From the NCBI GenBank assembly GCA_019084245.1, contig JAHRFE010000024.1:62001-126000 (forward strand): a DNA stretch of 64,000 nucleotides, given 5' to 3'. A program made the translations under genes and the position numbers. Source of the stretch: Hoeflea sp. Its GTDB lineage: Bacteria; Pseudomonadota; Alphaproteobacteria; Rhizobiales; Rhizobiaceae. The stretch's first letter is position 1. Every line of letters starts with the position of its first letter. The notes under the pieces were generated by a model. It ran no database searches, was not told the DNA's origin, and was given only the letters and a program-made list of their open reading frames with translations. Of this stretch, positions 57,182 to 64,000 are shown piece after piece.

Positions 57182-58714
57182 CTATTCGTCGTGAATGAAC
57201 TGGTTGTAGGAATTGTCGGCAAGATCGGCAAACCGGGTGAATTCCGCCTGGAAGCCCAGCTGCACGGTGCCGGTGGGGCCATGGCGCTGCTTGGCGATGA
57301 TGACATCGGCGGTGCCCTTCACCTTCAGCATCTTTTCCTCCCAGGCGAGATATTCCGGCGTCTTGATGTCGGCCACGACTTCGTCGGCGGCGCGGCGCGG
57401 CTCGCTGTTCTTGACGTAGTATTCCTCGCGGAACACGAACAGCACCACGTCGGCGTCCTGCTCGATCGAGCCCGATTCGCGAAGGTCGGAGAGCTGCGGT
57501 CGCTTGTCCTCGCGGCTTTCCACCTGGCGCGAGAGCTGCGAGAGCGCGATGATGGGAACATTGAGTTCCTTGCCGAGCGCCTTGAGCCCCGTGGTGATCT
57601 GGGTGATTTCCTGCACGCGGTTGTCGCTCGACTTGCCCGAGCCGGTCATCAGCTGGATATAGTCGATCACCAGCACGTCGAGCCCGCGCTGGCGCTTCAA
57701 TCGCCGGGCGCGCGCCGAGAGCTGGGCAATCGAGATGCCGCCGGTCTGGTCGATATAGAGCGGGATCTTCTGCATCATCTGCGAGCAGCCGACGAGCTTT
57801 TCGAAATCGGCCTCGGTGATTTCTCCGCGGCGGATCTTCGACGACGAGATCTCGGTCTGCTCGGAGATGATGCGGGTGGCCAGCTGCTCGGCCGACATTT
57901 CCAGCGAGTAGAAGCCGACCACGCCGCCGTTCCTGGCCTTCATCGAGCCGTCGGCCTGGACCTCGCCCTCATAGGCCTGGGCGATGTTGAAGGCGATATT
58001 GGTGGCGAGCGATGTCTTGCCCATGCCCGGACGGCCGGCAAGCACGATCAGGTCGGACGGCTGCAGGCCGCCCATGCGGGCGTCGAGCGCGCCGATGCCG
58101 GTGGAAATGCCCGACAGGCCGCCATCGCGCTGGTAGGCGGCGCCGGCCATGTCGATGGCCAGCGACACCGCATCATTGAACGACTGGAAGCCGCCGTCGT
58201 AGCGGCCGGTTTCGGCAAGTTCGAACAGCCGTCGCTCGGCGTCCTCGATCTGGCTGCCGGGCGGCATGTCGAGCGGCGCGTCAAACGCGATGTTGACCAT
58301 GTCCTCGCCGATCGAGATCAGCGAGCGGCGCTGGGCGAGATCGTAGATCGCGCGGCCGTAATCCTCGGCATTGATGATGGTGACGGCCTCTGAGGCGAGG
58401 CGGGCGAGATACTGCGCCACCGTCATGTCGCCGACTTTCGAATCGGCCGGCAGGAAGGTCTTGATCGTCACCGGGTTGGCGGTCTTGCCCATGCGGATGA
58501 TGTCGCCGCCAACCTCGTAGATCTTGCGGTGCAGCGGCTCCATGAAATGCGTGGGCTTGAGGAAATCCGAGACCCGGTAGAACGCGTCATTGTTGACCAG
58601 GATCGCGCCCAGCAGCGCCTGTTCCGCCTCGATATTGGACGGCGCCTCGCGAAACAGCGGGCTTTTGTCCGTGCGGGCCGGAATCGGTTCGAATTTGCGG
58701 GCGGCGTCATTCAT
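57182..58714 (-). CDS. dnaB: replicative DNA helicase DnaB
   Basis: A 510-residue helicase that unwinds the fork. The N-terminal DnaB domain (NIEAEQALLGAILVNNDAF) is followed by the RecA-like motor with Walker A AGRPGMGKTSLA, Walker B LDVLVIDYIQLM and the arginine region SREDKRPQLSDLRESGSIEQ. It heads the minus-strand run dnaB-alr-radA-cvpA-purF. No intein or insertion was seen. Confidence 0.97.
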   Translation of the reverse strand: MNDAARKFEPIPARTDKSPLFREAPSNIEAEQALLGAILVNNDAFYRVSDFLKPTHFMEPLHRKIYEVGGDIIRMGKTANPVTIKTFLPADSKVGDMTVAQYLARLASEAVTIINAEDYGRAIYDLAQRRSLISIGEDMVNIAFDAPLDMPPGSQIEDAERRLFELAETGRYDGGFQSFNDAVSLAIDMAGAAYQRDGGLSGISTGIGALDARMGGLQPSDLIVLAGRPGMGKTSLATNIAFNIAQAYEGEVQADGSMKARNGGVVGFYSLEMSAEQLATRIISEQTEISSSKIRRGEITEADFEKLVGCSQMMQKIPLYIDQTGGISIAQLSARARRLKRQRGLDVLVIDYIQLMTGSGKSSDNRVQEITQITTGLKALGKELNVPIIALSQLSRQVESREDKRPQLSDLRESGSIEQDADVVLFVFREEYYVKNSEPRRAADEVVADIKTPEYLAWEEKMLKVKGTADVIIAKQRHGPTGTVQLGFQAEFTRFADLADNSYNQFIHDE

Positions 58715-59000
58715 ATGCTGGTGTCCCGTGCGCTTTGTCTTGTCGTCACCTGCCTAGTCCAACTCGACAAAGGAGTCAGCGCCGCAGGATGATATTTCGC
58801 GACTTGATTGCCGGAGCGCCGCCGGCCTGGGAATGCCGGTCCAAGTGATTCACGCAATTAACAGGCTGTGGATAAGTCTGCTGCCTTGCGGCTGGATATT
58901 CGCTTGACGGCCTGGCGCGGCGAATCGAATCGTGAGGGCATTCTACACCCTGGAAGGCGGAATTTTCAGCAGGCCGATCCGATGTTCGGGAGACGGGACT

Positions 59001-59498
59001 CTAATGACCTGGTGCGAGACGGGAAGTGTCAGCCGCGACCAGCGCTTCCTTTGACAGCAAGAACTCGTTTTCAAAGGCGATATGCCGGCGCATGGCTTCG
59101 AAGAAACCGCGCAGCATGTAGCCGGTCGCCTCGATATTGACGTCGTCTGATCCATCCGCCAGGGCGTGCAGTGCTTCAGTCAGTTCCTCGGAGAAACACT
59201 CGTCCTCGCAATGCTCGAACCGCAGGCGGTTGAGTGTTGCCTGAATCTTCCCGTCGCCTTCAAGCCGCGTCGCAATCATCGGGAAGACCACATCCTCCTC
59301 GAACCGGTGGACACTGCGGATCATCGGTCCCAGGGCGCGGGCCGCATAGAGGCATTTCTGCCGATTGACACTGTCGGGGAGCGAATCGGCGATTTCTTCC
59401 AGCCGGTCACACAAGAGCAGTTGCTCATTATGCGCCTTGCGTAGGGCCGCGATCGGATTCTCTCCGTGCGCCTGCCTGATTATGGCGTCGTCCGTCAT
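59001..59498 (-). CDS. hemerythrin-like (HHE) domain protein
   Basis: A 165-residue four-helix bundle protein. Candidate metal ligands are His in LRKAHNEQ, HRFEEDVVFP, RFEHCEDE and RRHIAFENEFL. Such proteins bind di-iron and have been tied to oxygen, NO or iron handling. It lies upstream of and divergent from ccoNOQP with an FNR/FixK box in between, so microaerobic induction is likely, as inference. Confidence 0.85.
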   Translation of the reverse strand: MTDDAIIRQAHGENPIAALRKAHNEQLLLCDRLEEIADSLPDSVNRQKCLYAARALGPMIRSVHRFEEDVVFPMIATRLEGDGKIQATLNRLRFEHCEDECFSEELTEALHALADGSDDVNIEATGYMLRGFFEAMRRHIAFENEFLLSKEALVAADTSRLAPGH

Positions 59499-59584
59499 CT
59501 AGAGCTAATCCCAGCAAGAAAGCGTTTTTGTTCGGTCTTATTTCCCTCAGGCAACTAAACTATGGTTGGGGAGAGGTGGCGTCC

Positions 59585-59598
59585 TTGACCTGGATCAA
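59585..59598 (+). promoter_or_regulatory. FNR/FixK box (anaerobox) upstream of ccoN
   Basis: TTGAC-CTGG-ATCAA matches the consensus TTGAY-N4-RTCAA perfectly. It lies 124 bases before the ccoN start and 86 bases before the divergent hemerythrin gene start. FixK/FnrN control of cbb3 oxidase genes is well established in rhizobia. Confidence 0.8.
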
Positions 59599-59722
59599 GG
59601 TAAAATGCTGCTGTGTCTGCGATTTGTTTGGCAGCCTGGCCAAGCTGGCGGCTTGTCTAAAGGGGACAAGTGCGCAGACTTTCTGTCCAGGTTTGTTTTG
59701 ATACCCCTGGGGGACACCAACC

Positions 59723-61342
59723 ATGAAATACGCATTCGAAACCATCGCCGTGGGCTTGTTCGCCTTTCTGGCGTTGCTCGGCGTGGCTTTCGCCAAGGAC
59801 GATCTGTTCCAGGCCCATATGTGGGTCTTGTTCGTCGTGCTTCTGGTGAGCACCGTGCTGATGCTGCGGCGCGTTCAGTTCGCGCAAGTTGCCGGCGAAA
59901 CCGCCGACGACAAATCCGGTTATTTTGACGAGGTGGTGCGCTACGGCATTATCGCCACCACCTTTTGGGGTATCGTCGGCTTTCTTGTCGGCGTCATTGT
60001 CGCCTTGCAGATGGCTTATCCCGATCTCAACATCGAACCCTACTTCAGTTTCGGCCGGATGCGCCCGCTGCACACCTCGGCGGTGATTTTTGCCTTTGGC
60101 GGCAACGCGCTGATTGCCACGTCGCTCTATGTTGTGCAGCGCACGTCGCGCGCGCGCCTGTTCGGCGGCAATCTGGGCTGGTTCGTGTTCTGGGGCTACC
60201 AGCTGTTCATCGTCATGGCGGCGACCGGCTATCTTCTGGGCATCACCCAGGGCCGGGAATACGCCGAACCCGAATGGTATGTCGATCTCTGGCTGACGGT
60301 TGTCTGGGTGGCCTATCTGATCGTCTTCCTGGGCACGCTGTTCAAGCGCAAGGAGCCGCATATCTATGTGGCGAACTGGTTCTACCTGGCGTTCATCGTC
60401 ACCATCGCGATGCTGCACATCGTCAACAACCTGGCGATGCCGGTGTCGTTCCTCGGCGTGAAGAGCTACTCGGCCTTCGCCGGCGTCCAGGATGCGCTGA
60501 CGCAATGGTGGTACGGCCACAACGCCGTGGGCTTCTTCCTCACCGCCGGCTTCCTGGGCATGATGTACTACTTCATCCCCAAGCAGGCCAACCGTCCGGT
60601 CTATTCGTACCGGCTGTCGATCATCCACTTCTGGGCACTGATCTTCCTCTACATCTGGGCCGGTCCGCACCATCTGCACTACACGGCGCTGCCCGACTGG
60701 GCGCAGACGCTGGGCATGGTGTTCTCCATCATGCTGTGGATGCCCTCCTGGGGCGGCATGATCAACGGCCTGATGACGCTGTCGGGCGCCTGGGACAAGA
60801 TCCGCACCGATCCGATCATCCGGATGATGGTGATTGCGGTGGCCTTCTACGGCATGTCGACCTTCGAAGGTCCGATGATGTCGATCAAGGCGGTCAACTC
60901 GCTCAGCCACTACACCGAATGGACCATCGGTCACGTTCACTCCGGCGCTCTGGGCTGGGTCGGCATGATCTCGTTCGGCGCTATCTACTACCTGGTGCCG
61001 AAACTGTGGAACCGCGAACGGCTCTACTCGCTGCGCCTGGTCAACTGGCACTTCTGGCTGGCTACACTCGGCATCGTCATCTACGCGGCGGTTCTGTGGG
61101 TCGCAGGCATCCAGCAGGGCCTGATGTGGCGCGAATACAATGAGCAGGGCTTCCTGGTGTACTCCTTCGCCGAATCCGTGGCGGCGATGTTCCCCTACTA
61201 CCTGCTCCGCGCCATCGGCGGCACGCTGTATCTCGCAGGCGGCATCATCATGGGATGGAACGTGCTGATGACCATCCTCGGCCATCAGCGGGACGAGGCC
61301 CCGATCCCGGGCAGCGAACCCGTCATGCAGCCGGCACAGTAA
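59723..61342 (+). CDS. ccoN: cbb3-type cytochrome c oxidase subunit I
   Basis: A 539-residue heme-copper subunit with ~12 membrane segments. Heme and CuB ligands are visible: [45 protein letters not shown] and [11 protein letters not shown]. It reduces O2 with high affinity under microaerobic conditions. It heads ccoNOQP and has the usual length. Confidence 0.96.
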   Translation: MKYAFETIAVGLFAFLALLGVAFAKDDLFQAHMWVLFVVLLVSTVLMLRRVQFAQVAGETADDKSGYFDEVVRYGIIATTFWGIVGFLVGVIVALQMAYPDLNIEPYFSFGRMRPLHTSAVIFAFGGNALIATSLYVVQRTSRARLFGGNLGWFVFWGYQLFIVMAATGYLLGITQGREYAEPEWYVDLWLTVVWVAYLIVFLGTLFKRKEPHIYVANWFYLAFIVTIAMLHIVNNLAMPVSFLGVKSYSAFAGVQDALTQWWYGHNAVGFFLTAGFLGMMYYFIPKQANRPVYSYRLSIIHFWALIFLYIWAGPHHLHYTALPDWAQTLGMVFSIMLWMPSWGGMINGLMTLSGAWDKIRTDPIIRMMVIAVAFYGMSTFEGPMMSIKAVNSLSHYTEWTIGHVHSGALGWVGMISFGAIYYLVPKLWNRERLYSLRLVNWHFWLATLGIVIYAAVLWVAGIQQGLMWREYNEQGFLVYSFAESVAAMFPYYLLRAIGGTLYLAGGIIMGWNVLMTILGHQRDEAPIPGSEPVMQPAQ

Positions 61343-61354
61343 GGAGACAAGACC

Positions 61355-62086
61355 ATGTCACTGATTGAAAAACACGGCATCATCGAGCGCAATGCGACGC
61401 TCCTCCTGGTCGGCTCCCTTGTGGTCGTCAGCATCGGCGGGATCGTCGAGATCGCACCGCTCTTCTATCTCGAGAACACCATCGAGAAAGTCGAGGGGAT
61501 GCGGCCCTACTCGCCGCTGGAACTGGCCGGTCGCAACATCTACATCCGCGAAGGCTGCTATGTCTGCCACAGCCAGATGATCCGTCCCTTCCGGGACGAG
61601 GTCGAACGCTATGGCCATTACAGCCTTGCGGCGGAGTCGATGTACGACCATCCGTTCCAGTGGGGATCGAAGCGGACGGGGCCAGACCTCGCCCGCGTCG
61701 GCGACCGCTACTCCAACGAATGGCATGTCGCGCATCTGATCGAGCCCCGCTCGGTCGTGCCCGAATCGATCATGCCGAGCTACTCGTTCCTGGCGACAAC
61801 CCCGCTCAAGGTGGCCAATATCACGGCCGACCTGAAGGCGAGCGCGTTCGTCGGGGTGCCCTACACCGAGGACATGATCGCCAACGCGGCGGCCGACCTC
61901 GCGGCGCAAGCCGATCCGGAGGCGGATACCTCGGGCATCGAGGAGCGCTATCCCAAGGCCAAGCTCGGCGATTTTGACGGCAACCCGGCTCTGCTCACCG
62001 AGATGGATGCGCTTGTGGCCTATCTGCAGATGCTCGGCACGTTGGTCGATTTCTCGACCTACGACGAAGCCTCTGGCTACCGGTAA
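61355..62086 (+). CDS. ccoO: cbb3-type cytochrome c oxidase subunit II (monoheme cytochrome c)
   Basis: A 243-residue subunit with one N-terminal membrane anchor ([21 protein letters not shown]) and a single c-heme site [11 protein letters not shown]; the axial Met is probably in ESIMPSYSF. It passes electrons to CcoN. AAGGAGAC precedes the ATG. Confidence 0.96.
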   Translation: MSLIEKHGIIERNATLLLVGSLVVVSIGGIVEIAPLFYLENTIEKVEGMRPYSPLELAGRNIYIREGCYVCHSQMIRPFRDEVERYGHYSLAAESMYDHPFQWGSKRTGPDLARVGDRYSNEWHVAHLIEPRSVVPESIMPSYSFLATTPLKVANITADLKASAFVGVPYTEDMIANAAADLAAQADPEADTSGIEERYPKAKLGDFDGNPALLTEMDALVAYLQMLGTLVDFSTYDEASGYR

Positions 62087-62098
62087 GGAGAACGTGTG

Positions 62099-62251
62099 AT
62101 GGAAACCTACACTGCAATGCGCCAATTTGCCGACAGCTGGGGGCTCGTCTTCCTGTTTGTCGTGTTCGTCGGCGCGGTCCTCTTCACGTTCCGGCCCGGC
62201 GGCAAGGCTGCCGCCGAGCGGGCCGCGCAAATCCCGCTCAAGGAGGACTGA
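62099..62251 (+). CDS. ccoQ: cbb3-type cytochrome oxidase assembly/accessory subunit CcoQ
   Basis: A 50-residue protein with one membrane span (WGLVFLFVVFVGAVLFTF) followed by the typical RPGGKAAAE and a charged tail. It is placed between ccoO and ccoP, 12 bases after the former; its 3' end contains the AGGAGGA ribosome binding site of ccoP. CcoQ stabilises the complex. Confidence 0.92.
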   Translation: METYTAMRQFADSWGLVFLFVVFVGAVLFTFRPGGKAAAERAAQIPLKED

Positions 62252-62254
62252 GAC

Positions 62255-63118
62255 ATGTCCGAGAAACACATTGACGACGTGTCCGGCGTCGAGACCACCG
62301 GTCATGAATGGGATGGCATCCGCGAGTTGAACAATCCTCTGCCGCGCTGGTGGCTGTGGACCTTCTACGCCACCATCATCTGGGCCGTCGGCTACATGTT
62401 CATGTACCCGGCGATCCCGCTGATCAACGGCGCCACCAAGGGCTATCTCGGCTATTCCAGCCGGGCCAACGTGGTGGCCGACCTGGCCGACGCCAAGGCG
62501 GCCCAGGGCGTGATGCTCGAGAAGATCGCCGCCACTCCGGTGGAGGAGATCGCGGGTGACCAGGAACTGCTGCAGTTTGCCATTGCCGGCGGGTCCTCCG
62601 CCTTCAAGGTCAACTGCGCCCAGTGCCATGGCTCGGGTGCGGCGGGCTCGGTGGGCTATCCCAACCTCAATGATGACGACTGGCTTTGGGGCGGAACGAT
62701 CGACCAGATCTACCTCACCATCGCCCACGGCATCCGCTACGACGGCGATGACGATACCCGCCTGTCCGAAATGCCCGCCTTTGGCGACATTCTCGAGCCC
62801 GCGCAGGTCAGCGAAGTCGTCTCCTATGTGGTGAGCCTCAGCAGCACCCCGTCAGACCCTGCGCTCGTTGACGCAGGCCAGGTGGTGTTTGAGGAAAACT
62901 GCGCGGTCTGCCACGGCGAGAATGCCGAAGGCATCCCCGAACTCGGCGCGCCGCGTCTGTCGGACGGCATCTGGCTCAGGGGATCGTCCGAAGCCCAGAT
63001 CGCCTCGCAGATCCGCAACCCCAAGCACGGCGTCATGCCCGCCTGGCTGGACCGGCTGGGCGAACCGACGATCAAGCAACTGGCGGTCTACGTCCACACG
63101 CTTGGCGGCGGCCAGTAA
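62255..63118 (+). CDS. ccoP: cbb3-type cytochrome c oxidase subunit III (diheme cytochrome c)
   Basis: A 287-residue subunit. An N-terminal membrane segment (WWLWTFYATIIWAVGYMFMY) leads to two cytochrome c domains with heme sites NCAQCHGSG and NCAVCHGEN. It takes electrons from soluble cytochromes to CcoO/CcoN. It is the last gene before a strong terminator; the fixGHIS maturation cluster that often follows is not next to it here. Confidence 0.96.
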   Translation: MSEKHIDDVSGVETTGHEWDGIRELNNPLPRWWLWTFYATIIWAVGYMFMYPAIPLINGATKGYLGYSSRANVVADLADAKAAQGVMLEKIAATPVEEIAGDQELLQFAIAGGSSAFKVNCAQCHGSGAAGSVGYPNLNDDDWLWGGTIDQIYLTIAHGIRYDGDDDTRLSEMPAFGDILEPAQVSEVVSYVVSLSSTPSDPALVDAGQVVFEENCAVCHGENAEGIPELGAPRLSDGIWLRGSSEAQIASQIRNPKHGVMPAWLDRLGEPTIKQLAVYVHTLGGGQ

Positions 63119-63431
63119 GATTGGCTAGGTTCTGCGCCGCAGGGCCAGGCCGAATGCAACGAAACCCCGTCGGACGTAGGTCCGGCGGGTTTTTTATTGG
63201 GAGCGGGTAGAGGTGCCAGGTGGAGGCGACAGCCCGCAGATCGTGCTGGAACGATCGCGCCTGCAATTGTCTTTGCTCTACGGCATAAGACCACAAGGGA
63301 CTTGTCAGCTTCCGAAAGCTGACGTTCGCGCTCCGCGCAGCACTTGAGCGCTCCCAGCTATTAACTGCCGTTCGTGCCTGCGCAGCAAGAACTGAAGGGC
63401 CTCTGCGTTCAGCGTCTCGGAGTCTGTACGT
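63119..63431. other. 313-base intergenic region at edge of accessory DNA
   Basis: Apart from the ccoP terminator, it holds an 8-bp perfect inverted repeat (GTCAGCTT at 63304 / AAGCTGAC to 63323, loop CCGA) that is not followed by a T-tract. No open frame with family support or RNA gene was seen. Base composition drops visibly toward the right, where the ATPase-type gene begins. Confidence 0.6.
63162..63196 (+). terminator. Rho-independent terminator after ccoP
   Basis: A 12-bp stem with one G-T pair and one bulged C (AACCCCGTCGGAC / GTCCGGCGGGTT), GTAG loop, followed by a six-T run. It ends the ccoNOQP transcript. Confidence 0.88.
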
Positions 63432-64000
63432 CTAGCGGTCTCTCTTTGACCAGCGCATGTAAAACATAAGGAAGGGGTCTGTGAGGTAAAGGAAGTCTTC
63501 TGACCACTCCAAGACCGGCTCTCCCTTTATCTCATCTTTAGCGATGCCTGACATGTGACCCAAGGCAGACGAGATTTCGTGCTTCTGGGGCATGTCACTC
63601 TCAATCAGGATCAGCCGCAGCGCTTCGCGAATTTCGGTGTAGTTGAGCTTTTCCTTTGGCCCAGTGTTAGCAATGGCTCGGAGCACCGACTGATAGATGT
63701 CAAGCGTGCCACTGCCATCAACCGTCTTACGCCCCATCCGCTGCGAGCGGGACTGCGGACCTTTGGAGAGCTTCTCGAAAGTGGGAAACCCTGCCTGTTC
63801 GGCTACCTTTTCGAAGATCTCCGCCTTCGCGGAATCGCTGGGGTTGAAGTGTTTAGTGACTGGCAGCGTCTTTGTGACTTCATAGTGTGAACACAGCCGT
63901 GCGCAGAAGCGCTGCATCAAGAGCGGGCTACCGTGAGCTTCCGAAGCAAACTGATTGCAACACTCGGAGGCGACTTCCATCTTGAGCTCGGGAAAGCCCT
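63432..64000 (-). CDS. ATPase-type protein of unknown family, C-terminal part, cut by window end
   Basis: About 189 residues remain; the frame is open at the right edge. It ends with a C-terminal pattern LEWSEDFLYLTDPFLMFYMRWSK, like the tail of STAND/archaeal-type P-loop ATPases, and the segment HGSPLLMQRFCARLC resembles the winged-helix lid after an AAA domain. The nucleotide-binding motifs are outside the window. G+C is visibly lower than upstream genes, which suggests horizontal transfer. Could equally be part of a defence or mobile gene set; no neighbour is visible to decide. Confidence 0.55.
   Translation of the reverse strand, partial: GFPELKMEVASECCNQFASEAHGSPLLMQRFCARLCSHYEVTKTLPVTKHFNPSDSAKAEIFEKVAEQAGFPTFEKLSKGPQSRSQRMGRKTVDGSGTLDIYQSVLRAIANTGPKEKLNYTEIREALRLILIESDMPQKHEISSALGHMSGIAKDEIKGEPVLEWSEDFLYLTDPFLMFYMRWSKRDR

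Noticed and set aside
59657-61285. 542-codon minus-strand frame opposite ccoN
   Set aside because: ccoN has all heme and copper ligands; the opposite frame is Asp/His/Gln-rich with no motif.

Overview
The window is high-GC chromosomal DNA from an alphaproteobacterium of the order Hyphomicrobiales (Rhizobiales), most like the Rhizobiaceae/Hoeflea neighbourhood; the genus cannot be fixed from sequence reading alone. Supporting signs are the gene order rsh - DUF2062 - acpS - lepB - rnc - era - recO, the nadABC cluster with a separate NadQ-type regulator, the psd-pssA pair, the dnaB-alr-radA-cvpA-purF run, a TIGR02301-type protein and rhizobial intergenic palindromic repeats. Almost all of the window is tightly packed housekeeping sequence. 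No rRNA, tRNA, CRISPR array, prophage or intact insertion sequence was seen.

Layout. 1-6 kb: the C-terminal end of the (p)ppGpp synthetase, then a stepwise overlapping operon acpS-lepB-rnc-era-recO-thioesterase. 6-10.3 kb: a Tat-exported PhoX phosphatase behind a Pho-box-like site, an MFS transporter and a secreted unknown protein. 10.3-14 kb: de novo NAD synthesis (nadA-nadB-nadC) behind a perfect 21-base palindrome; the probable regulator NadQ lies at 23-24 kb. 14-19 kb: two 109/128-bp RIME-like repeats, an SLC13-type transporter with RCK_C domains, and a VOC-GST-SRPBCC operon. 19-23 kb: betaine transporter, universal stress protein, and an ArsR/ArsP-like pair. 23-29.5 kb: a minus-strand series (NadQ, phosphatase, HD hydrolase, YgfZ, small exported unknowns, DUF3179, NUDIX).

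29.5-34.3 kb: a DevBCA-type ABC exporter cassette lies between a NUDIX gene and the SRAP gene, flanked by a 69-bp direct repeat that carries the start of the SRAP gene. 34.3-40.2 kb: cysS with a short Cys-codon leader ORF and an apparently mosaic coding sequence, a 252-bp duplicated palindromic repeat, DUF559, GFA, a 39-aa membrane peptide, prolyl aminopeptidase and citramalate synthase. 40.2-45 kb: methyltransferase, RarD, LOG and a LysM protein. 45-51.5 kb: ArsR - Atm1-like ABC exporter - psd - pssA, with a convergent Aas-like acyl-ACP synthetase whose acyltransferase half looks dead. 51.6-58.7 kb: SDR, purF, cvpA, radA, alr, dnaB on the minus strand. 59-63.1 kb: hemerythrin-like protein, an FNR/FixK box and ccoNOQP for cbb3 oxidase, ended by a strong terminator. 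The last 0.6 kb holds an accessory ATPase-type gene cut by the window edge.

The observations most worth following are the cysS leader/attenuator candidate, the mosaic cysS, the duplicated SRAP start around the DevBCA cassette, and the NadQ-palindrome pairing.
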